Below are positions 52,019-62,724 of a stretch of DNA of 64,000 nt, piece by piece. This stretch comes from Alphaproteobacteria bacterium (GTDB lineage: Bacteria > Pseudomonadota > Alphaproteobacteria > Rhodobacterales > Rhodobacteraceae): NCBI GenBank assembly GCA_029289325.1, contig JARFTV010000012.1, positions 1 through 64,000 of the forward strand, given 5' to 3'. The notes beneath the pieces are model-generated. The model searched no databases, had not been told where the DNA came from, and saw only the letters and a program-made list of their open reading frames with translations. Every line of letters begins with the position of its first letter. Position 1 is the stretch's first letter. Made by a program: the position numbers and the translations under genes.

Positions 52019-53325
52019 TGCGGCTGAACCTTCTTCACGCCAACGACCGGCGGGGCGAATACCCCGCCAGCTATTACGCCGCCACAGCCGCGCCGCTTGA
52101 TCCCTTTCCGGTCCTGAAAGGGCAGCAGAAGGCCGATGTCTGCGTCGTGGGCGGGGGCTATACCGGCCTCTCGGCCGCGCTGCACCTGGCGCAAAGGGGC
52201 TTCGACGTCGTCCTGCTCGAGGCGCATCGCGTGGGCTTCGGAGCGAGCGGCCGCAATGGCGGGCAGGTCGGATCGGGCCAAAGGCAGGACCAGGTCTGGC
52301 TGGAAAAGACCGTGGGCCGCGAGAATGCCCACCGGCTCTGGGACCTGGCCGAGGAAGCCAAGACCCTGGTCAAGACGCTGATCGCCGACCACGCCATGCC
52401 GGTCACCTTCCACCCCGGCATCGCCCATGCCTGCCGGACCGAGGCCGAGGTGCGCGACACCCATGCCTATGCCGAGAAACTCCGCCGCGACTACGGCTAC
52501 CAGCATCTTGAAACGCTGGATCGCGCGGGCATCCGTCGCCTGATCGGCTCCACCGAATATGTCGGCGGCGAGATCGACCGCGACGCGGGCCATCTGCACC
52601 CGTTGAACTATGCCATCGGCCTTGCCCAGGCCGCGGCAAAGGCCGGGGTCCGAATCCACGAACTCTCGGAAGTGGACCGGGTCATCCCCGGCCCCCGCCC
52701 GCTGGTCCACACCCCCGCGGGCCAGGTCGACTGCGCCACGGTGATCCTTGCGGGCAACGGCTACCTTGGGCAACTCAGCCCGAAGGTTTCGGCAAAAGTC
52801 ATGCCGATCAACAACTTCATCCTCGCGACCGAGCCGCTGGGCGACCGCGCCAGGGATCTCCTGTCCGAGCCCGTCGCCGTCGCCGACACCCGTTTCGTCG
52901 TGAACTACTGGCACCTCAGCGAGGACAACCGCCTCCTCTTCGGCGGGGGCGAAAGCTATGGCTATCGGTTCCCCGATATCGTCAGGACCGTCTCGAAACC
53001 CATGCTCCAGGTCTACCCGCAACTCGCGAAGACCCGGATCGACTATGCCTGGGGCGGGACGCTGGCCATCACGGTGAACCGGATGCCCTGCTTTGCAAGG
53101 CCGGGCCAGAACGTCCTGTCCGCCTCGGGCTACTCCGGCCACGGGGTCGCGATGGCAACGCTTGCGGGGAAGCTCATGGCCGAGGCGGCGGCGGGCCAGA
53201 TGGAGCGTTTCGACCTGATGGCGTCGCTCCCACAATACCGCTTCCCCGGCGGCGCGCTTCTGCGCTGGCCGCTTCTGGTCACCGCGATGACCTGGTACGC
53301 GATGCGCGACCGGCTGGGCCTCTGA
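52018..53325 (+). CDS. puuB: Gamma-glutamylputrescine oxidase-like FAD oxidoreductase (PuuB)
   Basis: Flavoprotein of 435 residues of the DAO family; PuuB oxidises gamma-glutamylputrescine to the aldehyde. N-terminus has SYYAATAAPLDPFPVLKGQQ, then the FAD motif DVCVVGGGYTGLSAALHLAQ at 39-58 and AHRVGFGASGRNGGQVGSGQ near 72. C-terminal WGGTLAITVNRMPCFARPGQ and SGYSGHGVAMATLAGKLMAE complete the flavin site. It ends the module and is followed by a hairpin at 53329-53355. The next pathway enzyme, an aldehyde dehydrogenase (PuuC), is not in the window. Confidence 0.9.
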   Translation: MRLNLLHANDRRGEYPASYYAATAAPLDPFPVLKGQQKADVCVVGGGYTGLSAALHLAQRGFDVVLLEAHRVGFGASGRNGGQVGSGQRQDQVWLEKTVGRENAHRLWDLAEEAKTLVKTLIADHAMPVTFHPGIAHACRTEAEVRDTHAYAEKLRRDYGYQHLETLDRAGIRRLIGSTEYVGGEIDRDAGHLHPLNYAIGLAQAAAKAGVRIHELSEVDRVIPGPRPLVHTPAGQVDCATVILAGNGYLGQLSPKVSAKVMPINNFILATEPLGDRARDLLSEPVAVADTRFVVNYWHLSEDNRLLFGGGESYGYRFPDIVRTVSKPMLQVYPQLAKTRIDYAWGGTLAITVNRMPCFARPGQNVLSASGYSGHGVAMATLAGKLMAEAAAGQMERFDLMASLPQYRFPGGALLRWPLLVTAMTWYAMRDRLGL

Positions 53326-53328
53326 CCT

Positions 53329-53355
53329 CCCCCGAGGGCGCTTTGCCCCCGGGGG
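53329..53355 (+). terminator. Hairpin terminator after puuB
   Basis: CCCCCGAGGGC (53329-53339) pairs with GCCCCCGGGGG (53345-53355) with one mismatch and a 5-base loop. It starts 4 bases after the puuB stop and lies 36 bases before the dnaG start. No T-run follows. Confidence 0.55.
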
Positions 53356-53390
53356 CTGCACAGGGCGCGCGATCTGGTATAAGCGGACCC

Positions 53391-55322
53391 ATGTCTCTGC
53401 CGAACGGATTCCTAGACGAGCTTCGCACCCGCGTAACCCTCTCCGCCATCGTCGGACGGAAGGTCACCTGGGACATGCGCAAGTCGAACATGGCCAAGGG
53501 CGATTTCTGGGCGCCCTGCCCCTTCCACCAGGAGAAATCCGCCAGCTTCCACGTCGATGACCGCAAGGGGTTCTACTACTGCTTCGGCTGCCACGCGAAG
53601 GGCGATGCCGTCACTTTCGTGAAGGAATCGGAAAACCTCGGTTTCATGGAGGCGGTCGAGACCCTCGCGCGGGAGGCGGGGATGCAGATGCCCGCCCGCG
53701 ACCCCAAGGCGGCCGAGCGGGCCGACCGCCGGACCCTTCTGCAGCAGGTGATGGAAGAGGCGGTCAAGTTCTACCGCCTGCAGATCAAGACCAATGCCGG
53801 GGCCGAGGCACGGGCCTATCTGTCTCAGAAGCGCCGCCTGACCGAACAGGCCTGGGACCGCTGGGACATCGGCTGGGCCCCGAACAGCCGCCACGCGCTG
53901 AAGGATGTCCTTGCCGCAAAGGGCATCGCGCCCGAACTCATGATCGCGTCCGGCCTTATCGCCAAAGGGGAAGACGGCAGCCTTTACGACCGCTTCCGGG
54001 GCCGGATCATCTTTCCCATCAAGGACACCCGCGGCCGCCCGATCAGCCTCGGCGGCCGGTCGCTCGACCCCAATGCCCAGGCCAAGTACCTGAACGGGCC
54101 GGAAACCGAGCTTTTCGACAAGGGCCGCAGCCTGTTCAACCATTCCCCGGCGCGAGAGGCCGCAGGAAAGGGCAAGCCGCTTGTCGTCGCCGAGGGCTAT
54201 ATGGACGTGATCGCGCTGTCCGAGGCCGGCTTCACGGCCGCCCTCGCCCCGCTCGGCACTGCCGTCACCGAGGACCAGCTCCGGATGATCTGGCGCATCG
54301 CGGACGAGCCGATCATGGCGCTGGACGGCGACAAGGCCGGGCTGCAGGCCGCACAGCGGGTGATCGACCTGGCGCTGCCCCTGCTGGAGGCCGGCAAGGC
54401 GCTGCGCATTGCCATCCTGCCGAACGGCATGGACCCGGACGACCTCCTGAAGGCCCAGGGCGCACCCGCGATGCAGGCGGTGCTCGACCAGGCCAGGCCG
54501 ATGGTCCAGCTTCTGTGGCAGAGGGAGACCGAGGGCCGCGTCTTCGACAGCCCCGAACGCCGCGCCGCGCTGGACAAGACCCTGCGCGGGCATCTGGCGC
54601 GCATCGCCGACCCCTCGATCCGCAGCCATTACGCCGAGGAGATGAAGCGCCTGCGGCAAGAGCTGTTCGGCACCGCGCAGGCCCGCCCCTTCCAGCCCGG
54701 TCCCTTCCGGCCGCGCGGCGGCAAGTTCGCACCGCCGGGAGGCGCGCTGGCCAGCACCCGCTCGTCCCTTCTGGCCCAGGCCCAGGGCGCGGTCGAGGAA
54801 ACCCTGCGCGAGGCGGTGATCCTGGCCACGCTGATCCTGCACCCCACGCTGATCCACCGTTTTGAATCCGCGCTGGAGCGGCTGGACCTGACTGGCGAGG
54901 ATCACGACCACCTGCGCCACCTGATCCTGACCCAGGCCGATTCCCCGGATCTTCACGCCCTGATCCGCGAAACCGCGCCTGCCGCCCTTGACGCGCTGCT
55001 TGCCCGTCCCCATGTCGCCATCGCACCCCCGGTCCGCAACCGCGAGGACGACGACCTGGCCGCGCTCTGCCTGGCCGAGGAACTGGCCAAGCTCGAAGCC
55101 CGCCGTGGCGCCCGGCGTGAGATCGAAGATGCCATGGAGGATTTCGAAGGCCTGCCCGACGAAGGACTGACCTGGCGCCTGACAAAGGCCGCCGAGGCGC
55201 GACATCGTTCGGAACATGGGGCCGCCCGCGACAGTTCGGATCTGGGCGAAGACCGCGCCGCATTGTCAAGACATCTGCAATCCCTGATCGATAGCCAGGT
55301 CTGGGTCAAGAAAAACCGCTGA
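53391..55322 (+). CDS. dnaG: DNA primase
   Basis: Replication primase of 643 residues. Zinc-binding domain: CPFHQEKSASFHVDD with YYCFGCHAKGD (residues 43-70). Catalytic TOPRIM region: PLVVAEGYMDVIALSEAGF near 265 with the conserved Glu, and PIMALDGDKAGLQAAQRVID near 305 with the D-x-D. The last 200 residues form the helicase-binding-type tail, rich in Arg and Ala. ATG 53391 gives the typical start MSLPNGFLDELRTRVTLSAI. rpoD follows 78 bases later in the classic dnaG-rpoD order. Confidence 0.94.
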   Translation: MSLPNGFLDELRTRVTLSAIVGRKVTWDMRKSNMAKGDFWAPCPFHQEKSASFHVDDRKGFYYCFGCHAKGDAVTFVKESENLGFMEAVETLAREAGMQMPARDPKAAERADRRTLLQQVMEEAVKFYRLQIKTNAGAEARAYLSQKRRLTEQAWDRWDIGWAPNSRHALKDVLAAKGIAPELMIASGLIAKGEDGSLYDRFRGRIIFPIKDTRGRPISLGGRSLDPNAQAKYLNGPETELFDKGRSLFNHSPAREAAGKGKPLVVAEGYMDVIALSEAGFTAALAPLGTAVTEDQLRMIWRIADEPIMALDGDKAGLQAAQRVIDLALPLLEAGKALRIAILPNGMDPDDLLKAQGAPAMQAVLDQARPMVQLLWQRETEGRVFDSPERRAALDKTLRGHLARIADPSIRSHYAEEMKRLRQELFGTAQARPFQPGPFRPRGGKFAPPGGALASTRSSLLAQAQGAVEETLREAVILATLILHPTLIHRFESALERLDLTGEDHDHLRHLILTQADSPDLHALIRETAPAALDALLARPHVAIAPPVRNREDDDLAALCLAEELAKLEARRGARREIEDAMEDFEGLPDEGLTWRLTKAAEARHRSEHGAARDSSDLGEDRAALSRHLQSLIDSQVWVKKNR

Positions 55323-55400
55323 TTCGGCCTTTCCCCCAGTCTGATTCGCGTTATTGATTCGATCAAGCCTCGCCCGATTCGCGCCCCGATAGGAGACTCC

Positions 55401-57392
<1,992 letters not shown>

Positions 57393-57398
57393 TGACAA

Positions 57399-57428
57399 GG
57401 GCGGGAGAAACTCTCCCGCCCCTTTCGT
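57399..57428 (+). terminator. Rho-independent terminator after rpoD
   Basis: Perfect 10-bp stem GGGCGGGAGA (57399-57408) and TCTCCCGCCC (57412-57421), 3-base loop AAC, followed by CTTTCGTTTT. This is the clearest intrinsic terminator in the window. Confidence 0.85.
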
Positions 57429-57447
57429 TTTGGCCCCACCGGGCGCA

Positions 57448-57843
57448 CTACATTCCCTGATCCAGCGGCGTCTCGACCGGCCCGCCGCCTTCCTGCCAGT
57501 CCTTCAGACCGCCCAGGTTGTACACGGTCTTGAACCCCATCTCCTTCAGAAGCTTGCCCGCCAGCGCCGCCCGCCCGCCCGAGGCGCAGTGCAGGATCAC
57601 CGGCCGGTCCTTGCGCAGTTGCGGGTCGTGATAGGGCGACTCCGGGTCGGCCCGGAACTCCAGCATCCCGCGCGGGATGTGGTGCGAGCCTTCGGCGCGG
57701 CCCGTCTTCTCCAGCTCTGGCGCATCCCGGATGTCCAGAAGCAGCGCGTCCTGCTCGGCCATCATCGCCCGCGCGCTCTCGGTGTCAATCCGCGGAACTT
57801 CCGCATTAGCACTCGCAAGCATGTCCTTGACCGTCCGATCCAT
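57448..57843 (-). CDS. Rhodanese-like sulfurtransferase
   Basis: Single-domain rhodanese of 131 residues, expected to move sulfane sulfur. The active-site loop is VILHCASGGRAALAGKLLKE near 87-106 with the catalytic cysteine, preceded by LLLDIRDAPELEKTGRAEGS (the D-x-R motif). C-terminal GFKTVYNLGGLKDWQEGGGP is the normal rhodanese end. ATG 57843 follows AGGAGAGCCGGT, a good ribosome binding site. It converges on rpoD across the terminator. Confidence 0.87.
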   Translation of the reverse strand: MDRTVKDMLASANAEVPRIDTESARAMMAEQDALLLDIRDAPELEKTGRAEGSHHIPRGMLEFRADPESPYHDPQLRKDRPVILHCASGGRAALAGKLLKEMGFKTVYNLGGLKDWQEGGGPVETPLDQGM

Positions 57844-58181
57844 ACCGGCTCTCCTTCTGACAGCGTCAACATGAAAGCATGCGCCTGACCGCCGCCCCGG
57901 GCAAGCCGGATCTGCCTTTCCCCACCTAGTGCCCCTCCCCACCTGCCGAACGAAACGAGGGCCCTTCGTGGACGCAAGGCCGGGCCGGCCGGTTGCCTGG
58001 GTCCGCGAAGGGGACCGCTCGGCCGCCTGACCTGAGTCTCACACGCCACAGTGCCAACCCCATATTCTGGGCCGAAATTATTGGCCTTCCCCAAATCCGC
58101 GCCACTCTCCTATAGTCTGTATGGGCAAACCGGGGGAACACCGGGCCTAGAGGCAGGAAAACCATTGCAAGGAGGGGGCCG
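57844..58181. other. 338-base divergent gap before nrdR with a strong hairpin
   Basis: The stretch separates the rhodanese and nrdR genes. It carries the long hairpin at 57962-58012 (see separate entry), the CTATAGTCTGTATGGG segment at about 58110-58125 that may be the nrdR -10 region, and AAGGAGGGGGCC just before the nrdR start. Aside from these I see no gene. Confidence 0.5.
57962..58012. ncRNA. Long hairpin, possible structured RNA
   Basis: CCCTTCGTGGAC (57962-57973) pairs with GTCCGCGAAGGG (58001-58012) over 12 bp (one G-T pair), then GCAA (57974-57977) pairs with TTGC (57993-57996), leaving a 4-base bulge on one side and a GC-rich apical loop. It stands free in the gap between the rhodanese and nrdR genes, not at a gene end. 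It could be a small RNA or part of a leader; strand is not determined. Confidence 0.35.
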
Positions 58182-58649
58182 ATGCGCTGCCCGTTCTGCG
58201 GCAACATCGACACGCAGGTGAAGGATTCCCGACCGGCCGAGGATCACGTCTCGATCCGCCGCCGTCGCTTCTGTCCGGCCTGCGGCGGCCGCTTCACCAC
58301 CTATGAACGCGTCCAGCTGCGCGATCTTGTCGTCATCAAATCCTCCGGCAAGCGCGAGGATTTCGACCGCACCAAGCTGGAACGCTCGATCCGCATCGCG
58401 ATGCAGAAGCGGCCCGTGGACCCGGAACGCATCGATCAGATGATTTCGGGCATCGTGCGCCGACTGGAAAGCCTTGGCGACACCGACATCCAGTCCAAGC
58501 AGATCGGCGAGATAGTGATGGAATCTCTCGCCCGGATCGACACGGTCGCCTATGTCCGGTTCGCCAGCGTTTACAAGAACTTCCAGGCGGCGGACGACTT
58601 CGACCGCTTCGTCAGCGAACTCCGCCCCGCCCCGGCCAGCGAAGAGTGA
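58182..58649 (+). CDS. nrdR: Transcriptional repressor NrdR
   Basis: Zinc- and nucleotide-binding repressor of ribonucleotide reductase genes, 155 residues. Zinc ribbon [18 protein letters not shown] with [15 protein letters not shown] (residues 1-50), then the ATP-cone [20 protein letters not shown] near 60. Length fits the family. Ribosome binding site AAGGAGGGGG precedes it. The stop overlaps ribD (GTGA), the common nrdR-ribD order in Alphaproteobacteria. Confidence 0.95.
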   Translation: MRCPFCGNIDTQVKDSRPAEDHVSIRRRRFCPACGGRFTTYERVQLRDLVVIKSSGKREDFDRTKLERSIRIAMQKRPVDPERIDQMISGIVRRLESLGDTDIQSKQIGEIVMESLARIDTVAYVRFASVYKNFQAADDFDRFVSELRPAPASEE

Positions 58650-59746
58650 GCGACCCCGACCAGGATCGGGCCCTTATGACCCACGCCCTGCGCCTTGCGG
58701 CGCGGGGTCTTGGCAATGTCTGGCCCAACCCCGCCGTCGGCTGCGTTCTGGTCCGTGACGGCGTGGTCGTAGGTCGCGGCTGGACCCAGCCCGGCGGCCG
58801 CCCCCATGCCGAGGTTCGCGCCCTGCAACAGGCCGGCGCCTTGGCCGAAGGGGCCACCGCCTACGTCACGCTGGAGCCTTGCGCCCACCACGGCCACACC
58901 CCGCCCTGCGCGACTGCCCTGATCGCTGCGAAGGTCGCGAGGGTCGTCACCGCCCTTACCGACCCCGACCCCCGCGTTTCCGGCAAAGGCCACGCCATGC
59001 TCCGCGCCGCCGGGATCGCCGTGACCGAAGGCGTGCTGACAGCCGAGGCGACCCACCTCAACGCCGGCTTCCTGAAACGCGTGACGCAGGGCCTGCCCTT
59101 CGTCACCCTGAAACTGGCCGCGAGCCTTGATGGCCGCACCGCCACCGCGACAGGCGAGAGCCGCTGGATCACCGGCCCCGAAGCCCGCCGCAAGGTCCAC
59201 GCCATGCGCCTGTCCCACGACGCCGTCATGGTCGGCTCAGGGACCGCCTTGGCCGACGACCCCGATCTCACTGTCCGCGACATGGGGGCGGTCCGCCAAC
59301 CCGTCCGCATCGTCCTCGACCGGATATTGAAACACTCCCCCGAAAGCCGCCTCGGCCGCACCGCCAAGGCCCACCCCGTCTGGCTTCTCCACAGCCCCGC
59401 CGCGCCGCAATCAGCGCAAAGCGCATGGCAAGCCACCGGGGCCACCCTGATCGAGGTCCCTGAAACCAACGGCTATCTCGACCTGAAAGCTGCCCTCCAG
59501 ATCATTGCCGGCAAGGGCCTGACCCGCATCCTCAGCGAGGGCGGATCGACCGTTGCTGCGGCATTGCTCAAGGCTGGACTGGTGGACGAGTTGGCGCTGT
59601 TTTCAGGCGCCGTCCTGATTGGCGGTGATGGTCACTCGTCCCTTGGCACGCTGGATCTGGAATTGCTGGGATCGGCACAAAGACCACGCCTTGACCAATT
59701 GCAAAAAATTGGCGCCGATACCTATTCCCTTTGGTCGCTGAATTAG
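58646..59746 (+). CDS. ribD: Riboflavin biosynthesis deaminase/reductase RibD
   Basis: Bifunctional enzyme of 366 residues. The deaminase domain has [20 protein letters not shown] near 50 and [20 protein letters not shown] near 75 with the zinc-binding H-x-E and C-x-x-C type ligands. The reductase domain begins [20 protein letters not shown] near 153 and contains [20 protein letters not shown] and [23 protein letters not shown] 58646 overlaps nrdR by 4 bases. No other rib genes follow in the window. Confidence 0.92.
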   Translation: MSDPDQDRALMTHALRLAARGLGNVWPNPAVGCVLVRDGVVVGRGWTQPGGRPHAEVRALQQAGALAEGATAYVTLEPCAHHGHTPPCATALIAAKVARVVTALTDPDPRVSGKGHAMLRAAGIAVTEGVLTAEATHLNAGFLKRVTQGLPFVTLKLAASLDGRTATATGESRWITGPEARRKVHAMRLSHDAVMVGSGTALADDPDLTVRDMGAVRQPVRIVLDRILKHSPESRLGRTAKAHPVWLLHSPAAPQSAQSAWQATGATLIEVPETNGYLDLKAALQIIAGKGLTRILSEGGSTVAAALLKAGLVDELALFSGAVLIGGDGHSSLGTLDLELLGSAQRPRLDQLQKIGADTYSLWSLN

Positions 59747-59848
59747 CCTGCGGCCCAACATACAGTGCCGAGCCATTTGCAATTCCGGGACTGACGCTTG
59801 CCAATCCACAGGCTGCGCTGCGGCGCACCGCACCCCCTGCGCGGCCGA

Positions 59849-59898
59849 CAGGCGTCTGGACACATGCCAGACGCCTGCCAGACGGATGACAGACGCTT
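59849..59898. repeat. Hairpin overlapping three 11-base direct repeats
   Basis: CAGGCGTCTGG (59849-59859) and CCAGACGCCTG (59867-59877) form a perfect 11-bp stem with a 7-base loop. The right arm starts three tandem 11-mers: GCCAGACGCCT, GCCAGACGGAT and GACAGACGCTT (59866-59898). It lies between the convergent ribD and glyoxalase genes and may be a bidirectional terminator. Confidence 0.5.
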
Positions 59899-59915
59899 AA
59901 CCTTCCGGTAAGCTG

Positions 59916-60344
59916 TCACCAATGCCCGGTGTTGCCCATGCTCACCCAAGGCTCCGCCGGCTCCTTCGCCTCACCCGCCTGCAGCAACTCCACCGACACA
60001 TTGTCGGGCGACCGCACGAAGGCCATCCGCCCATCCCGTGGCGGCCGGTTGATGACCACCCCGTTCGCCTGCAGATGCGCGCAGGTGGCATAGATGTCGT
60101 CCACCTCATAGGCCAGATGCCCGAAATGCCGGCTGTCCGAGGGCAGCCCCTCGTCCCCATCCCAGTTGTATGTCAGCTCCACCGGGCATTCCGGCTGACC
60201 GGGAGGCGCCATGAAGACCAGCGTGAACCGCCCGCCCTCGTTGTCATAGCGCCGCGTCTCCTCCAGCCCGAGCAGCCGATAGAAGGCCAGCGACGCTTCC
60301 AGGTCCTTCACGCGGACCATCGTGTGCAGATACTTGATCCCCAT
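59916..60344 (-). CDS. gloA: Lactoylglutathione lyase-like VOC protein (GloA-like)
   Basis: Glyoxalase-fold protein of 142 residues. Motifs KYLHTMVRVKDLEASLAFYR, LLGLEETRRYDNEGGRFTLV, PVELTYNWDGDEGLPSDSRH and HFGHLAYEVDDIYATCAHLQ match glyoxalase I, which turns the methylglyoxal-glutathione adduct into lactoylglutathione. Metal ligands are plausible at the first His, the Glu in VELTYNWD, the His of HLAYEVDD and a Glu near the end (VSVELLQAG). ATG 60344 has GGAGG 5 bases before it; the ATG at 60356 has no site. It is divergent from thyX. Confidence 0.87.
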   Translation of the reverse strand: MGIKYLHTMVRVKDLEASLAFYRLLGLEETRRYDNEGGRFTLVFMAPPGQPECPVELTYNWDGDEGLPSDSRHFGHLAYEVDDIYATCAHLQANGVVINRPPRDGRMAFVRSPDNVSVELLQAGEAKEPAEPWVSMGNTGHW

Positions 60345-60428
60345 CTCATCCTCCATTCATCTAGCGAGTATCACCCGCCCTGACCCCAAGTTATAGTAGA
60401 CCCCGACTCGCCACAACCGGAGGCCCCG

Positions 60429-61334
60429 ATGCCCCTCACCCCCGACCAACTGTCCGAGATCGAGGCCGCCCGCGCCACCCCGCGCCCCACCCTTCGCGCC
60501 GTATCGGAGGGGATGGAGGAGCATCTCTACCGCGCCCATGAAGTGCTCGACCACGGTTTCATCCGCGTCATCGACTACATGGGCGACGACAGCGCCATCG
60601 TCCAGGCCGCCCGCGTCAGCTATGGCGCCGGCACCAAGCACGTCCAGAACGACGAGGGGCTGATCCGCTACCTGATGCGCCACTGGCACTCCACCCCCTT
60701 CGAGATGTGCGAGATCAAGCTCCACGTCAAACTGCCGGTCTTCGTCGCCCGGCAGTGGATCCGCCACCGCACCGCGAACGTCAACGAATACTCCGCCCGC
60801 TACTCGATCCTGGATCGTGAGTTCTACATCCCCGCGCCCGAACAGCTTGCCGCGCAAAGCACCGTCAACAACCAGGGCCGCGGCGAGGTCCTGACCGGCG
60901 AGGAAGCCGCCCGCGTCCTCGACCTTCTGAAATCCGACGCCAACCGCGCCTATGACCATTACGAGGCGATGCTTTCCCAGGACGGCCAACAGGGCCTCGC
61001 GCGGGAACTTGCCCGGATGAACCTGCCCGCGAACATCTATACGCAATGGTACTGGAAGACCGACCTGCACAACCTCTTCCACTTCCTGCGCCTGCGCGCC
61101 GACCCCCACGCCCAGTACGAGATCCGCGTCTACGCCGAAGCGATTGCGGCCTGCGTCCGGGACTGGGTGCCCCTGGCCTACGCGGCCTTCGAGGACTACC
61201 GGATGGGGGGCGTCACGCTCTCGGCGAAGGCGATTGCAGTGCTCAAACAGCGGCTGGCCGGGGAAACGGTGACGCAGGAAGCCTCCGGGATGAGCAAGGG
61301 CGAGTGGCGGGAATTTGTGGAGATCTGGGGTTAA
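60429..61334 (+). CDS. thyX: FAD-dependent thymidylate synthase ThyX
   Basis: Enzyme of 301 residues that methylates dUMP to dTMP using FAD and folate. The signature R-H-R-x7-S-x-R is present as [20 protein letters not shown] near 110-130. C-terminal region has [20 protein letters not shown] and [20 protein letters not shown], the folate and nucleotide binding parts. Length is longer than bacterial ThyX of about 220, but the extra N-terminal 50 residues are usual in Rhodobacterales. The gene lies 84 bases from the divergent gloA-like gene. Confidence 0.94.
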   Translation: MPLTPDQLSEIEAARATPRPTLRAVSEGMEEHLYRAHEVLDHGFIRVIDYMGDDSAIVQAARVSYGAGTKHVQNDEGLIRYLMRHWHSTPFEMCEIKLHVKLPVFVARQWIRHRTANVNEYSARYSILDREFYIPAPEQLAAQSTVNNQGRGEVLTGEEAARVLDLLKSDANRAYDHYEAMLSQDGQQGLARELARMNLPANIYTQWYWKTDLHNLFHFLRLRADPHAQYEIRVYAEAIAACVRDWVPLAYAAFEDYRMGGVTLSAKAIAVLKQRLAGETVTQEASGMSKGEWREFVEIWG

Positions 61335-61587
61335 CAGGTACCGACGCGCAAGTTGACGATGGCGCAGCAGTTCATGCCTGCCGGCGCCATCGTTGCCGTC
61401 CCTTTCATGCAAGTAACGACAGACTCGGGCCTTCGCGACGCCGGCTGGCCGAGCCTTCCACGATACTGATCGGCCCCCCGTGGTTGGAGCCGTCGGCATG
61501 ATAAGCCCTGCTCATCTCGTCCAATCGCTGATACGGCAGGTAAGCGAATAGGTGGCCCGCTCCCACGCAGGTAGCGTCATACCGGCG
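61335..61587. other. Gap after thyX with an inverted repeat
   Basis: 253 bases. ACGATGGCGC (61356-61365) and GCGCCATCGT (61384-61393) form a perfect 10-bp inverted repeat with an 18-base loop, 21 bases after thyX, a possible terminator. The rest shows no gene I can support. Confidence 0.4.
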
Positions 61588-62001
61588 TCAGTCAGTCGAA
61601 CCGGTATCGGTCGAGCCGGTGTCGGTCGAGCCGGTGTCGGTCGATCCGGCGTCGGGGCCGAAGATTATCCGCACGCTACCATTCTGTCCGCTCGCCGTAC
61701 CCGCAACGCCCGAGGAGATCGCCCCCCCCGCCGTCGCCAGGGCAGACCCGTCGGGAGCAATGGAAGCAGACGCGACCGACTGATGGCCAATCGCGACCGT
61801 GACCGAAAAGGCTTGCAGGTCATAATGGGTACTGCCGGAGCTGCCCTCATGCAGCAACAGGTCGGACTGACCATTGACCTGCGCCACGAAGGCGATGCTG
61901 ACCTTTTCGGCAAGACCCTTTTCGCCCAGGAACGCGCAGGCAATCAGCGCAAGCCAGAAGACCCCACGGGGAATTATTCCATTGTCGCGGCGAAATGTCA
62001 T
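61588..62001 (-). CDS. Predicted secreted protein with C-terminal GSTDT repeats
   Basis: Protein of 137 residues, function unknown. N-terminal basic start and hydrophobic stretch RGVFWLALIACAFLGEKGLA (residues 12-31) look like a signal peptide. The middle is rich in Ser, Ala, Gly and Val (SVTVAIGHQSVASASIAPDG). The last 19 residues are four repeats of G-S-T-D(-T), encoded by four 15-base direct repeats. ATG 62001 has ACAGGTAGAA before it. Base composition is lower in GC than the main genome. It is divergent from another small secreted protein gene at 62286. Moderate certainty that it is a real gene. Confidence 0.5.
   Translation of the reverse strand: MTFRRDNGIIPRGVFWLALIACAFLGEKGLAEKVSIAFVAQVNGQSDLLLHEGSSGSTHYDLQAFSVTVAIGHQSVASASIAPDGSALATAGGAISSGVAGTASGQNGSVRIIFGPDAGSTDTGSTDTGSTDTGSTD
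61593..61652. repeat. Four 15-base direct repeats coding for GSTDT
   Basis: Units at 61593-61607, 61608-61622, 61623-61637 and 61638-61652; the middle two are identical (CGGTCGAGCCGGTGT), the outer two differ in 2-4 bases. The 15-base length keeps frame when units are gained or lost. Confidence 0.65.
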
Positions 62002-62285
62002 TTCTACCTGTCCCAATTCCGCACCCGATCATCTTCATTCCGCTGTATTTTGCGCGGATACCGCTTAACTTCAAGCAGGAAAGTGGCAAAGGGTATAAGA
62101 TCGAATTTTCCGATTGTTGCGGATTCGATACTATAAATCAGAAGGCGTCATTCGCATTATCTTTTGATATCATACTTGGCTCTACGGACAAATATTTACC
62201 GAAAGAATTTGATCGAAGTCATTTACAGACATGCAAAAAAGCCTCAATCGTCGCGTGTGGACTTTCACACACGGAGAACCGAAAG
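62002..62285. promoter_or_regulatory. AT-rich divergent promoter region
   Basis: 284 bases between two divergent secreted-protein genes, much lower in GC than the window average. It contains TTGATA- and TTGATC-like -35 candidates (about 62164 and 62208) without a decisive -10. A small hairpin CGTGTG/CACACG (62254-62259/62268-62273) touches the GGAG ribosome binding site of the downstream gene at 62273-62276. Confidence 0.4.
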
Positions 62286-62636
62286 ATGAAAAAATACCTC
62301 GCTGGTTGCGCGCTTGTTCTTGCTTCGACCTTCGCTACTGGTGCGATGGCTGAAGCTGTTTCGGCCTCGCTGGGGGCTGTCACTATCGCGGCAGGCGGCA
62401 CCGCCACCGCGGGTGGTACTGCCGAGACTGTGACCGGCTCGAACCTCCTCTCGATCGCCACTTCCGTGGCCACCGGCGGTGCAGCGCTTAGCGCATCAGC
62501 GGCGACCTCTACTGCGGCGTCGAGCGCGGCAGGCGGTATTGCAACCGCAGATGTTGCCAATTTCGGAAACCTGACGGCCGATGCCAAGTTGGATGGCACG
62601 TCCATCATTACTTTCGCAGTTGCGGAAGTGGAATAA
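62286..62636 (+). CDS. Small secreted Ala/Gly/Thr-rich protein
   Basis: Protein of 116 residues with a clear signal peptide (KKYLAGCALVLASTFATGAM), so the mature chain of about 94 residues begins near EAVSASLGAV. The mature chain is dominated by Ala, Ser, Thr and Gly with almost no charge until the last 25 residues (TADAKLDGTSIITFAVAEVE). This composition suits a surface-layer, fibre or adhesin subunit; no known family was recognised. ATG 62286 follows GGAG at 9-12 bases. A perfect hairpin terminator follows at 62669-62690. Confidence 0.7.
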   Translation: MKKYLAGCALVLASTFATGAMAEAVSASLGAVTIAAGGTATAGGTAETVTGSNLLSIATSVATGGAALSASAATSTAASSAAGGIATADVANFGNLTADAKLDGTSIITFAVAEVE

Positions 62637-62668
62637 GTTGGGGCTGGTTAGCCCTTCGAGCACAAACA

Positions 62669-62690
62669 ATGGGCGCCTGTCGGCGCCCAT
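62669..62690 (+). terminator. Hairpin terminator after the small secreted protein gene
   Basis: ATGGGCGCC (62669-62677) and GGCGCCCAT (62682-62690) form a perfect 9-bp stem with a 4-base loop, 32 bases after the stop. It separates this gene from the next one, which starts 34 bases later. Confidence 0.65.
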
Positions 62691-62724
62691 CACTCACTAA
62701 ACGGTGGAATCGGCCGAAATCAGA

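Noticed and set aside
55323-55400. Repeated GATTCG motifs before rpoD as operator
   Set aside because: Three short GATTCG copies occur, but spacing is irregular and no known regulator site is matched.
61335-61590. Possible transposase remnant after thyX on the minus strand
   Set aside because: Short open stretches in two frames without consistent similarity, starts or terminal repeats; no inverted-repeat ends or target duplication were found.
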